Positions 1-11,769 of a stretch of DNA of 64,000 nt are shown here, in pieces; the stretch's first letter is position 1; each line of letters starts with the position of its first letter. The stretch is from DATARH01 sp963746885 (lineage in GTDB: Bacteria > Pseudomonadota > Alphaproteobacteria > ATCC43930 > CGMCC-115725): contig CAVVDM010000014.1 in NCBI GenBank assembly GCA_963746885.1, forward strand, positions 372,001 through 436,000, read 5' to 3'. The notes beneath the pieces are model-generated. The model worked only from the letters and a program-made list of their open reading frames with translations. It was not told the DNA's origin and did no database searches. The translations under genes and the position numbers were made by a program.

Positions 1-1030
1 GGCACCAGCACCTATCAAGCGGTCCTCGACATCACTTCCGGGGCGGCGCCACCGGTGGTCACGGGCGACCTCATTCTCTATGGCAATGCGCTGGTCGAGT
101 TTGCCAGCGGGCAGATCACCGCCATCGCCAGCGGCAGCGAGATATACCTGAGCGGGCCGACGGCCCTCATCGCCGACCAGAGCAATCCTGGGAATAACAG
201 CGCGCTTTCCGGATTGGCGAGCAACGCCGGCTATTTGTACCTGGATGGCGGTGCAGCGATTCACACACTCGGCGACTTCAGCAATTTCGCCACCATTGTT
301 GTCAATCCCAATTCCTCCTACGGCAGCGCCAGCGGTGCACTGACGATCGACGGCGTGCTGACGAACACCGGGCAGTTGACCGTCGGGCAATACTACCAGG
401 CCACACCGACAACGGTCACTGCGGCCGCCCTCGATAATAGGGGCAGCATCTATATCAACGGCGGCACCGGGACCGCCGCCATGCAGTCAGCGCTCGTCAT
501 CACCTCCGGCGCGGCACCGCAGACGCTACTCGGCGTTTTCTCGCTATCGGGCGATGCGCTCGTCGAGTTCGCCGCGGGCGGTATCGCCAGCATCGCGCGC
601 AATGCCCAGCTTGTGATCAATGGGAGCAGCGCCTTCGTTGCCGACTCGAGCGACACCGCCAGCAACAGCGCACTGACCCAACTCGGCACCAACGCGGGCT
701 TTCTCGATCTGGAGGGGGGCGCGGTCGTCCATACGCAGACCGATTTGGTCAATTTCGGCACCCTGTATCTCGACAGCTCGTATAGCGGCGGCAGCAGCCT
801 GACGGTCGACGGCACGCTGACCAATACCGGGTATGTCTCCATCGGCCAGTATTATATATCGGCGACAACCACCATGAGCGTCGGGGCGCTGGCCAATGGC
901 GCGACCATCACGCTGCAGGGTGGGGCCGGAAGCTTCCAGGCGGTTCTCGATATCGGCGGCGCATCCACGGATAGCGGTACGATTACGCTGTACCAGAATG
1001 CGCTCTTGAGCGCCTCATCACTCACCGTCG
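1..1030 (+). repeat. First block of ~155-residue passenger repeats
   Basis: Protein-level repeats of about 465 bases. Each unit carries the landmarks LDITSG-AP, a hydrophobic strand followed by GNALVEF or GDALVEF, SNSAL-LASNAG, GDFSN, and a GTLTNTG-IGQYY strand. Two units are visible here, with the second beginning near 500. A degenerate half unit closes the block before the GDTIDLRGL linker near 1270. The repeats are diverged at DNA level, so they are old duplications and not recent slippage. Confidence 0.75.
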
Positions 1031-4000
1031 TCAATGGCGGGAACGTCGTCGTCAACTCCGGTGGCACCGCGCTCGGGGTGACGGTGGGCATTGGCGGGCG
1101 AGAGCTGCTGGGGAGCGGCGGCACGGCCGGCGCCGCGACGATCGCCGGGGGACTCTGGAGCTTGCCGGCGGCACGGTGTCGGGTGGCGGGATCGCTTTCG
1201 TCGGCAGTGGCGGCATACTGAGACTTGACAATAATACGATGCCGACAGCCGCAATCAGCGGCTTCGAGTTGGGTGATACGATCGATCTGCGCGGCCTTGC
1301 GTTCAGTGCCACCAACACCGTGTCATTCGATGCCGTAACGAGCACGCTGACAGTAAGCGGCGGCGGAGTGACCGACACGCTGACGCTTTCCGGCATTCCG
1401 GGAGGCACGCAGTTCGCGGTTATCAGCGACGGCGCCGGCGGCACGGCGGTCGTCGAACTAGCGGTCGCGGGCGGCGTCAGCTGGGTCAGCGCCGCTGGCG
1501 GGGATTGGAACGTCGGGAGCAACTGGTCCGGCGGTGTACCGAATTCGGGCACGGATGCGACGATCGGGGTAGCGGGCGGCTATACGGTGTCGCTTACGGC
1601 GCCCGGCGCGGCCAACTCATTGTCCATCAATGATACGGGAGCGGAACTCCTGATCGGCACATCCGCCGGCGCCGCCAGCCCGGCGATCCTTGCCGTTCAG
1701 GGCGGCGTGACGAATAGCGGCTACGTGGCGGTCTTTGGATCTGGCGGCGGCGAGCTCAGCGTCGGCGGCACGTTGACCAACTTTGGCACTGTTCGGGTCG
1801 GGACAAATGTTCCGCTGTCGGGAGGACTCAGCGCGGCCGCGGTCGTCAACAGGAACTTAGTCGCGGTTGAAGGCAGTGGCACCCTGACGACCACCGGCAG
1901 CTTCGTTAACAGCGGCTCGTTTTACGTCGAAGACCAGACCAGCAGCGGCAGCAGCGTCGTGTCAATCGGCGGCACGCTGAGCAACACCGGCTATCTCCAG
2001 ATAGGCAACACCACTCTAGCGTCGCCGACCGTCACGGTCGGCGCTCTTGCCAACACCGGCAGCATCTACCTCTATGGCGGCTCCAGTACCAACCAGGCGG
2101 TTCTTGACATCACCGCCGGCGCGCCGGCGGTGTGGACCGGCGTTCTCCAGTTGTCCGGCGATGCGCTCGTCGAGTTTCAAGGCGGCAGCATCGGCAGCAT
2201 CGCCAACGGCGCCACGATCAGTCTTATCGGCGCTACCGCCTTCGTCGCGGATCAAGGCAGCCTCGGCAATAACAGCGCCCTCGGCGGTTTGGCGAGCAAT
2301 GCCGGGACGCTCAGGTTGGACGGCGGTACGCAACTCGGGATAACCGGCGACCTCGTCAACAACGGGTCACTCTACGTCGATAGTTACAACGGCGGCAGTC
2401 TCCTGTCGATCGGCGGCACGCTCGACAACACCAACCTGATCGAGATCGGCAACGGCCTTTCGACGGCGACGACGGTCAGCGCCGGGGCGCTCGCCAATGC
2501 CGGAACCATTTATGTCAATGGCGGCGGCAACGCATCCGCCAATCTCGACATCGCTTCCGCCGCGCCCTCGGTCCTGACCGGCGCGTTTTATCTTTCCGGC
2601 CATGCGGTGATCGATTTCGCCGGCGGTGGCAGCATTACCAGTATCGCCAACGGCGCCCTGGTGGTGCTCAATGGCGGGCTTGCCGCGATCGAATCGGCGG
2701 GAGCAGCCGGCAACAGCGGGCTGAGCGGTCTGCAGAACAACGCCGGCGTGTTGGCTCTCGAAACCGGCGCGGTGATCACCACCGCGGGCGATTTCGTCAA
2801 TGACGCTGCGCTTTACATCGGCGCCTATTACTACGGCGATCCGGGCGGCAGTGAGCTGACCGTCGGCGGGACGCTGACCAACAGCAACTACATTGCTATC
2901 GGCAACAATCTGGCCACCACCGGCAGCACGGTCAGTGCAACCGCGCTCGACAATGCCGGCTCGATCTACTTGTACGGCGGCACCGGCACGCAGACCTACC
3001 AGGCGACTCTCGACGTTTCCGCCGCCGATGCGCCCGGTCTCCTGACCGGCTATTTCAACCTCTTTGGCAACGCATTGGTTGAATTTGCCGGGAGCAGCAG
3101 CGTCTTGAGCATCGCCCGAACGGGCGGGGTGCTGCTCAGCGGCAATACCGCACGGATCGCCAACGCCGGCGACCTGAGCAGCAACAGCGCGCTAGCGGGC
3201 CTGACCAGCAACTTCGGCACCTTCGAGCTTGACGACGGGGCGACGCTGCATATTCAGGGCGATTTCAGCAACGACGGGGCGCTTTACGTCGATCGCACGT
3301 ATCACATTTACCCCGGTGGCGGCAGCAGCGTGACCGTGGACGGGACGCTGACGAACGCCGGCAATTTGTACATTTCCGACGGGATCGCGGCGCCAGCCGC
3401 CAGCAGCACCGTCACTGCGGCGTATCTGTTCAATACCGGCGGGATTTATCTCGCTGGCGGCAGCGGGACCAATACGTACCAGGCGATCCTCGACGTCACC
3501 TCCGGGTCGGCGCCCTCCGTTCTCACTGGGAATTTTGTGCTGACTGGCAATGCGCTGGTCGAATTTGCCGGCAGCAGCAGCGTCACCGATATCGCCGGTG
3601 GCGGAGGGGTGACAATTGTCGGCACAAATGCCTTTTTCGCCAATTCCGCCACGCCGAACAGCAATGGCGCGCTCGCTGCGCTGGCAAGCAACGCCGGCAC
3701 GCTGACGCTGGCCGACGGCGTCATGCTGGCGCTTCCAGGCGATTTCAGCAACAGCGGTCGGGTCTATCTCGACAGCAACTACGGCTATAACGGTGGCAGC
3801 CTTCTGACAATTGCCGGCACGTTGCGCAACAGCAACGCGATCACTGTCGGCACCGGCTCCGAGACCGCGCCGATCACCATCCAGGCGGCCTATCTAGAGA
3901 ATACTGGAACGATCACACTGGTCGGTGGCACCGGTACGAGTGCGAGCCAAGCCATCCTCGACATCACCTCGGGGACGGCGCCGTCGGTATTAAGCGGCAC

Positions 4001-7000
4001 TCTTAATCTGACAGGCCCGGCGCTGGTCGAGTTCGGCGGCAGCGGCAGCATTACCAGCATCACTTACGGCGGCGGCGTGACCCTCATCGGTGCCAACGCC
4101 CTCATCGCCAACGCCGGCGCGCCGAACAGCAACAGCGCGCTTACCGGGCTGGCGAGCAATGCCGGGTTTTTGAACATCGAGAATGGCGCCGTATTGCAGG
4201 CCGGCGGCAATCTCGCCAATACCGGCACAATCTATCTGGATGCGTACAATTACTATAGCGGCGGCAGCGCGTTCGATGTCGGCGGGACGTTGACCAATGC
4301 CGGCTATGTTCAGATCGGCTCCAGCTATCAGTTGAACGCGACCACAATGAGTGTGGCAGGACTGGTCAATCGCGGCACGCTCTATCTGATCGGCGACGCC
4401 TCCAGTGGGCAGGCAGTGCTCGATATCGCCGGGGGAGCGATCGACAGCGGCTATATATCGGTGAACGGGAATGCCGTCGTCAGCGCCGGATCGTTAGACA
4501 TCGTCAACGGCGGCAGCCTCTACATCTATTCCGGCGGCACGGTGACCGACGCGACCGTCGACAGCGGTGGGCTGGAATACGTCTTCAGCGGCGGCGTCAG
4601 CGACAGCGCCACGATTGCGGGCGGCACGCTGGAATTGAACGGCGGCACCGTCGCCGCCGCGACAATCGACTTTGTCGGCCACGGCGGCACGCTGCAGATC
4701 GACACCGCGGCGATGCCGTCCAACACGATTGTCGGGTTCGGCGGGTTCCAGGCGATCGACCTGCGCGCCGTCGCGGGCGGCGCCACCGGCTCGGGCAGCA
4801 TCACCTCGAGCGGCGGCTCCACAGTGCTGACCATCACCGAGAGCGGCACGTCCTACATGCTGCAGCTCGACCCGAGCCGCAACTACACAGGCGCGACCGT
4901 CATTCTCACCAGCGACGGGTACGGCGGCACCGAGGTCACGTTGAACATCCCGCCGATCTTCGTGTCGGCGGGCCAGACGCTGACGATCACGGCCGGCGAG
5001 ATCGAGGACAATGTAAACGTCCTCAGCGGCGGCACGCTGATCGTGCTGTCGGGCGGCACCTCGACCGACACGATCGACAGCGGCACCGAGGTCCTCAGCG
5101 GCGGCCTCGACGTGACGGGTCTGGTCGGCGGCGGCGGCACATTGCTGGTTTCCGCGGGCGACTCGCGTCTGCCACGACGGTCGGGGCGCTTGGCCAACTC
5201 AGCGTGCTGTCAGGCGGCAGCATTTACCTTCCGACGGTGACCAGCGGCGGGCTCGTCACGGTGTTCTCGGGCGGGGTGACGAGCAACAGCACGCTCGCTG
5301 GCGGGACGCTCGACCTGCAGTCGGGAGGGGTGGCTGGCGGGGCGATCACGTTTGCCGGCGGCGGTGGGGTGTTGCAGGTTGACGGGGTGGTTCCGACGGT
5401 TGGGATCAGCGGGTTTCAGCCTGGGGATACGATCGACCTGCGGTCGTTGGGGTTTGAATTCGAGCGTATCGGCGACGTTCAGCAACAACCTGCTGACGGT
5501 GACGAGCGGCGGGGTGAGCGAGCAGCTGTCGGTGTTTGTGGCGGTTCCGCAGGGGTTCATGGCGGCGTTTCCGGTGGCGGCTGACGGGTTTGGCGGCACC
5601 GACGTGACGCTGGTGTTCACCAGCGTGACGAGCGGCCCGATCGTGGTGTCGAACGGGCAGATTTTCACGATATCGGGCGGCGAGAGCGAGAGCGGCGTCA
5701 CGGTGCTGAACGGCGGCACGCTGATCGCGCTGTCGGGCGGCATCGCGGTCAACACGGCGGATAGCGGGCTGGAGGTGCTGTCGGGCGGGCGCGACATCGG
5801 CGGAGCGGTGGCGAGCGGCGGCGTTCTCCAGGTCTCGGGCGGCGGCGTCGCCTCGACAACGATGGTGGCGAGCGGCGGGCTGGCGATCGTGCTGTCGGGC
5901 GGCAGCACGGTCTCGGCGACGCTGATTGGCAACGGCCCGACGATGAGCGGGGCGGTAGCGGCGCAGGAGACGGTGTCGTCGGGCGGGGTGGCGTCGGGGA
6001 CCACGGTGTCGTCGGGCGGCCGGCAGCTTGTGCTTGACGGCGGGGTGACGGTCGGCACGGTGGTTTCGGGCGGCGTCGAGGTGGTGTCGTCGGGCGGCGC
6101 GGCGAGTGGCGCGACGGTAAATGGCGGCGGCTTTCAGTATGTCGAGGCGGGCGGCGCGACGTCGGCGACGACGGTATTGGGCGGCGGGCTCGCTGTGGTC
6201 TCTGCCGGCGGGACGGCGCGCGGCACGGTCATCGACAGCAGCGGCACCGAGATCGTCAGCGCCGGCGGCAATGATTTTGGCGCGATGGTCAGCGGCCTCT
6301 CGTTTGCCTCGGGCGCCGCCGTGCAGGATGTGTACGGCACGGCGACGGGTGCCATGCTCGGCGCGGGCGGCGTGCAGGTGGTCGAGGCGGGCGGCTTGGC
6401 GGTGGCGACGACGGTGGGCGGCGGCGGCCTGTCGGGCGTGCAGGACGTTTTCGGCACGGCGAGCGGCACGATCATCGCGAGCGGCGGCCAGGACGACATT
6501 GCCCTGGGCGGCGTGACGCTCGCCACGACGGTGCTGGCGGGCGGCTTCGAGTTCGTCCTGTCCACGGGCACGGCGAGCGGCACGGTGATCGCAAGCGGCG
6601 GCAGCGCCCTGGTCAGTTCGGGCGGCAGCGAAGTCGACGCGACAATCAGCGGCGGCACGTTGGAGCTGGCGGCGGGGGCGAGTGCGGGCGGGACGATCGG
6701 GTTTGCCGGCGTTGGCGGGGTGTTGCAGATCGACGGCACGGCGATGCCGGGGGCGGTCATCGCGGGGTTTGTGCCGGGCGACATTGTCGCGCTGCCGGGG
6801 ATCGCCGGCGGCAGCGGCGGCAGCGTCAGCCTCGATGCCGGCAATGTTCTGAGCGTGCACGAGGGCGGCAGCACCTTCGCGCTGCAGCTCGATCCGGCGC
6901 AGAATTATGCGGGCGAGACGTTTGTCGTCCTCGACGACGGATCGGGCGGCACCGACATCGTCCTCTATGGCTCGGCGGTGGTGGGGCCGGGCCAGACGCT

Positions 7001-9992
7001 GGTGCTGTCGGCCGGGCAGACGGTCAGCAACCTGACGGTGCTGCCGGGCGGCACGCTGCAGGTCGGGTCGGGGGCGACGGCGAGCGGGGTGGTGGTTGAG
7101 AGCGGCGGCAACGAGACCGTCGGGTCGGGCGGGGTGGACATCGGCGCGACGGTGGCGAGCGGCGGCTTCCAGGACCTGTTCGGGACGGCGAGCGGGACGG
7201 TGATCATCGCCGGCGGCAGCCAGACCGTGGAGCCGGGCGGCACGGCGAGCGGCACGGTGCTCGACGACGCCGCGGTGCAGGACGTGTTCGGCTTTGCCGG
7301 CGGCACGGTGGTGAGCGCCAGCGACACCCAGATCGTCGAGTCGGGCGGCACCGCCAGCGGCACGACGATAAGCAGCGGCGGCAGCGAGATCGTGCTGTCG
7401 GGCGGGCTGACGATCGACACGACGATCGCGGCGGGCACGCTGGCGCTGGCGGTCGGCGCCGACACCGGCGGCACGATCGCGTTTGCCGGCACCGGCGGCG
7501 TGTTGGAGATCGACGGCGCGGCGCCGGGGGTGCCGATCGCCGGCTTTGTGTTCGGCGATGTGATCGACCTGCGCAGCCTGATGCCGAGTGCCGGCAACAC
7601 GGTCAGCTTTGACCCGGCGAGCGGGACGCTGACGGTCGGCGGCGGCGGCACGGTGGATACGCTGATCCTGACGGGGATTGCGGCGGGGACCGGCTTTTCG
7701 CTGGCCGCCGACGGCCAGGGCGGCACGCTGATCGAGGAGGTGGCGCTGGCGGCGCCGGCGAACCTGGCGCTGGCGGCGGCCTCGGATAGCGGCGTGGCCG
7801 GCGACGACATCACCAACGTGACAATTCCGGTGATCACCGGCACCGGCGTCGCGGGCGACACGGTGACGCTGTTCGACGGCAATACGCCGGTCGGCAGCGG
7901 CACGGTGCTGGCGGACGGGTCGTGGGCGGTGGGCGCGAGCGCGCTGTCGGGCGGCACGCACAGCCTGACCGCGAGCCAGCAGGACGGCGCCGGCAATGTC
8001 AGCGCGCTGTCGGCGGCGTTGTCATTGGTGATCGACCTGACCGCGCCGGTCGCGACGGCGGCCGCGCTGACGGTCAATCCGGGCGCGGGGCCGACGCCGA
8101 TCGGCATCGCGGCGCCGAGCGACCCCGACAATCCCGCCGGCGCGCTGACGGTCATGGTCACGGCCTTGCCCGGCGACGGCACCGTGACGCTGGCCGACGG
8201 GACCACCGCGGTCAGCCTCGGCGAGACATTGACGGTGGCGCAGCTGACCGGGCTCGACTTCACCGCGGGGGCGAACCAGGCCGGCACCAGCGGCAGTTTC
8301 GGCTACACCGTCACCGATCCCGCCGGCAACACGGCCACCGGCAACGCCACGCTGACGGTGGCCGCCGCGGCGACGGCGCAGCTGTTCGACTTCGTGTTCC
8401 TCTACAACGACGGCAAGGACTACTACTACGGCAAGGTTTCCGACGACGGCACCTACGGCTACCAGGTCGGCGAAACGATCAACGCCACGGCCGGGCAATA
8501 CCTGATCTATGCAAACGAGGGGGCGACGAGCGCGGGGGTCGGAACCATCACGGTCTACGACTATTCGCATGGCGGGCCTGGCCAGGCCTCGAGCGTGCCG
8601 CTCGACACCGCCGCGCACATCCTCGACGGCCTGCAGGGGCTGGGCAGCGAAAGCGACGCGGTGCTGGGCACCGACGGGCAGGCGCATGCGTTCAGCAGCA
8701 CGCTCGAGGCGAGCTTCCCGACGATCGCGCTGTTCGGCTTTGTCTATACCTACGCGGACGGGCGGGCGTTCTACTCGGGGACGGTGGCGGATGACGGCAG
8801 CCTGTCGGTTGCGCCGGGCGCGACGATCACCAAGGTGGTCGGCGGCGCCGCCGGCACCTTCGGCACCTATACGATCTTCAACAGCGGGGTGACGACGCGC
8901 GCTCCCGGCACCGTGGTGATCGACCGCTACACCACCGGCGGCATGTCGGTGATCCCCGACCCGGGCAGCATGTCGGGGGTCGACGGCACCCAGGGCCTCG
9001 GCTCGGAGGTTGCCACGCTGAGCGTCGACGGCGTGACGGCGAGCTTCAGCGACCAGATGGAGGCGGCGGTTTCGCTCACCATCCCGACGGTGCCGACGAC
9101 GCCGCCGCCGAGCATGTCGGACGTGATCACGGCCGAATTGAACGAGCTCTACCGCGAGGTGCTGGGCCGCAACGCCGACAGCAGCGGGTTGGCCACCTAC
9201 AGTATGGAGATCGCCAACGGCACCAGCCTCGCCTCGATCCGCCAGATCCTGGCGCAATCGCCCGAGGCGCAGAACGACCTCAACGGGCTCTATAACCAGG
9301 TGTTCGGGCGCAACGCGGATGCTGGCGGGCTGGCCACCTACACCGGCGAGCTGACCGACGGGTCGAGCCTCAACGCGGTCCTGCTGCTGCTGGCGCAATC
9401 GCCGGAGGCGCAGAGCGACCTGGGGCAGATCTACACCGAGGTGCTGGGGCGCCCCGCCGACGGCGGCGGGTTGACCACCTACATGGCCTCGCTGGCCCAG
9501 GGCACCAGCATCGCCGGCGTGCGCGACATCGTCGCGCATTCGCCCGAGGCGCAGAACGACCTGACCAGCCTGTTCGCGACGATCATCGGCCGCGCCCCCG
9601 ACACCGCCGAACTGGTCGGCATGGAGGATTTGCTGGGCAACGGCCAGACGCAGCAGACGCTGCAGGGCGCCTTGTCGAGCAGCGGCTCGGCCGGGGGCTT
9701 TGCGACGCTGACCGCCGGCTCCGGCGATGCCGCCCTGACGGCGCAGCCGGGCACCCCGACGCTGTTCGTGTTCGACGACATCACCTTCGGCCACGACACG
9801 ATCGCCGGGTTCGACCCGAGCCGCGACACGATCCAGCTGTCGCCGGCACTCGTCCCCGATCTCGCCACCCTGACCAGCGACACCGCCGCCGTCGCCGGCG
9901 GCACGCTGATCACCCTCAACCCGTCGCAGTCGATCCTGCTCAGCGGCGTCGCCCAAACCAGCCTCGCCCCCGGCAACTTCCACATCGCCTGA
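1..9992 (+). CDS. Giant repetitive secreted protein with passenger-type repeats and DUF4214 (5' partial, frameshifted)
   Basis: The reading frame is open from base 1, so the start lies upstream. The encoded order is: glycine/serine-rich units of about 155 residues; SGG-type strand-loop-strand repeats like those of AIDA-type autotransporter passengers; an Ig-like module (about 7755-8060); a cadherin-like module (8063-8370); two copies of a Tyr-rich domain (8386-9060); about four DUF4214 repeats (9120-9650); and an acidic C-terminus ending FHIA. There is no beta-barrel, so type I-like secretion is inferred rather than autotransport. Three single-base shifts break the frame: a base missing near 1147-1151 and 5158-5162, and one extra near 5455-5462. 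Translation resumes the same repeat pattern after each, so these are probably sequence errors, although true decay cannot be excluded. The likely role is an adhesin or surface/biofilm protein. Confidence 0.75.
2090..4480 (+). repeat. Second block of ~155-residue passenger repeats
   Basis: Five further units of the same family begin near 2100, 2555, 3010, 3490 and 3960. Each has the LDITSG/LDVSA lead, the ALVEFAG strand, SNSALAGL-SNAG and GTLTNAG landmarks. The spacing of 455-480 bases gives a regular beta-solenoid-like period. The block is preceded by a short partial unit from about 1680 and followed by SGG-type repeats. Confidence 0.75.
4490..7450 (+). repeat. SGG strand-loop-strand (AIDA-type) repeats
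   Basis: Short repeats of about 18-22 residues with cores such as VLSGGT, VSSGG and ASGTVI alternate with linker modules. The linkers carry GFxPGDxIDLRSL-like sequence near 4735, 5410, 6765 and 7545. This matches the family called autotransporter passenger strand-loop-strand repeats. The high-GC, GGC-rich coding produces long antisense open frames here that should not be annotated. Confidence 0.75.
9120..9660 (+). repeat. DUF4214 repeats in the giant protein
   Basis: Three clear copies and one degenerate copy of a unit of about 48 residues: a helix with LYREVLGRNAD, then GLATY, a helix, and ILAQSPEAQ. DUF4214 units are common near the C-termini of large secreted alphaproteobacterial proteins. 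Their exact function is not established. Confidence 0.8.
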
Positions 9993-9994
9993 CC

Positions 9995-10009
9995 CGCCGC
10001 CAGGCGGCG
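9995..10009. terminator. Short GC hairpin between convergent genes
   Basis: Seven-base complementary arms (CGCCGCC / GGCGGCG) flank a single A immediately after the stop of the giant protein and before the convergent ccmI stop. There is no T-tract. It may help end transcription in both directions, but GC-rich chance pairing is possible. Confidence 0.3.
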
Positions 10010-10019
10010 CGGGCGGGCG

Positions 10020-11260
10020 CTAGCGGGCGGCGGCGGGTTTGGCGGCGGCGGCGGTGGCTTCGGCCAGGGCGTCTTTGAGGGCGTTGTCGGCGGGCTTGAG
10101 CTTGACGGCGCGGGCATAGGCGTCGCGCGCCTTGGCGGGCTCCCCCAGCACCATGTAGGAGCGCCCCAGCCGGGCCCAGCCGTCGGCATCGTCGGGCTGT
10201 TGCGCGAGGCGCGCCGCCAGCCGCGCGACCATCGTGTTGATCATCGCCAGCCGCTCGGCCGGCGAGGCGTTGGCGGTTGCCTGGGCGGCGGCGGCAACCG
10301 CTGCCGCTGACGGGAGGCTGGCGGCAGAGGGCGGAGCGGCAGCGGGCGGGGTGGCAGCGGGCGGGCGGCAGCGGCGGGGGGATGGAGGCCGGCGCGATGC
10401 CGAGCTTGGCTTCGGCCTGGGCGATGCTGGCGCCGCACCAAGGGCAGCCACGCGGCGTCGGCCGGCAACTCCGCCGCGAGCGCCCGCCAGGCGGCGAGCG
10501 CGCCCTTGACGTCGCCCTGCTGCAATTGCGCCAGCGCCAGGTAATAGCGCGAGCGCGGCGCGCTCTCGGGATCGCGCAATGCCGCCTGGAAGACGTCGCG
10601 GGCGGCGGGCGTGACGGTGCCGCCGGCCGCCAGCACCTGCGCCTCGCCCCAATCGCCGAGGATGTCGGCGCGATGCCCGGACAGGTCGGCGGCATGGCGG
10701 TAGGCTTCCGCCGCCGCGGCGTAATGCTCGAGGCTCAATTCGGAGCGGGCGAGCAGCAGCCAGCCGGTCAGATCGTCGGGATCCTGCGCCAGATGCCGGC
10801 GCACCTGCGCCAGCGCCTGCTGCATGTCGAGATGCGGCGTCTTGCCGGCGACCGCCGGGGGCGGGGCGGCGCTGCCGCGCGCGGCAAAGGGCTGGTCGGG
10901 CAGGGCGGGCGAGCCGAGCTGCTGGTACAGCAGCAGGGCGGCGACCGGCACCAGCAGGATCGCCACCACCGCCGCCGCCAGCGCCGCTCCGCCGGCGGCG
11001 GCCGGCATCTCGGGCCTCCCCGGTGTAAGCCCCAGGGCGAGGATGCGGCGGCCGATCTCGGCCCGCGCCGCCGCCGCCTGCTCGGGAACCAGGAGGCCGC
11101 GTGCCAGGTCGCGCTCGACCTCGGCGAGCTGGTCGCGGTAGACCGCCAGATTGTAGGCGTCGCGCGCCGCCGACCGCGGCCGGCGCAGCAGCGGCAACAG
11201 CAGTACGGCCAGCGCCAGCGAGGCCAGGCCGACGAGCGCGGTGACCAGCCCGGCGCTCAC
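10020..11260 (-). CDS. ccmI: Cytochrome c maturation protein CcmI (TPR), two frameshifts
   Basis: Last gene of the ccmFGHI run. CcmI brings apocytochrome c to the CcmF/H haem lyase. The N-terminus has two membrane helices (about residues 1-25 and 110-130) around a cytoplasmic loop with the family motif YRDQLAEVERD. A periplasmic TPR region follows. The GTG start overlaps the ccmH stop (GTGA). The frame moves twice, near 10429-10436 and 10365-10378, each by one extra base. Removing both gives 412 codons and restores a C-terminal TPR containing GWARLGRSYMVLGEP. The 1241-base span is exactly two bases over a multiple of three, which supports insertion errors. Confidence 0.85.
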
Positions 11261-11769
11261 CGCTGCGCCTGCTTCAGAAGGGCCGACAAGCGGCGCTGCT
11301 CCTCGGGGCTCAGTTCGGCGGTCTCGGCCATGCCGCGGCTGCGGTAGAAGCGCCAGACGCCGAAGCCGCCCACCAGCAGGAGCAGCGCCGGCCCGCCCCA
11401 CAACAGCAAGGTGCCGGTCTCAACCGGCGGCTTCAGCAGTACGTAATCGCCGTAGCGCGAGCGGATATAGGCGATGACCGCGGCATTGCTGTCGCCCGCC
11501 GCGATGCGCTTGCGCACCAGCACCCGCAGATCGTGCGCGAGGTCGGCTTCGGAATCCTCGATCGACTGGTTGCGGCACACCAGGCAGCGCAGCTCGTGGC
11601 CGACCCGTTCCGCCCGCGCCTCCAGGGCCGGGTTCGCCAGCATCTCGTCGGGCCGCGCCGCCCGTGCCGGCATGGCCGCCAATACCACGCCGAGCACGAC
11701 GAGCATCCCGGCTACCACCCCGGGCAGCACCCTGATCAACGCTCCTGCGCCAAACAACTTGCGCCTCAT
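11257..11769 (-). CDS. ccmH: Cytochrome c maturation thiol oxidoreductase CcmH
   Basis: Small membrane-anchored, periplasm-facing protein that reduces apocytochrome c cysteines before haem ligation. It has an N-terminal hydrophobic segment, the family redox motif LRCLVCRNQSI (CxxC), the helical-bundle sequence DLRVLVRKRI, and a C-terminal membrane helix after the YGDYVLLKPP motif. At 170 residues it is normal for the short CcmH/CcmL type. Its ATG overlaps the ccmG stop (ATGA), and its own stop overlaps the GTG of ccmI, so translation of the three genes is probably coupled. Confidence 0.93.
   Translation of the reverse strand: MRRKLFGAGALIRVLPGVVAGMLVVLGVVLAAMPARAARPDEMLANPALEARAERVGHELRCLVCRNQSIEDSEADLAHDLRVLVRKRIAAGDSNAAVIAYIRSRYGDYVLLKPPVETGTLLLWGGPALLLLVGGFGVWRFYRSRGMAETAELSPEEQRRLSALLKQAQR

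Noticed and set aside
4490..7450. Regular short repeats that could suggest a CRISPR array
   Set aside because: The repeats are imperfect, coding, in one frame, and lack constant repeats with unique spacers.
5406..7961. Long minus-strand open frame (851 codons) opposite the giant protein
   Set aside because: It is an antisense shadow of GGC/GCG-rich repeat coding; the product is Arg/Ala/His-rich with no domain, and the plus strand has the recognisable repeats.
8022..9983. Minus-strand frame of 653 codons
   Set aside because: Antisense shadow of the Ig/DUF4214 region. Product is low-complexity and has no motif.
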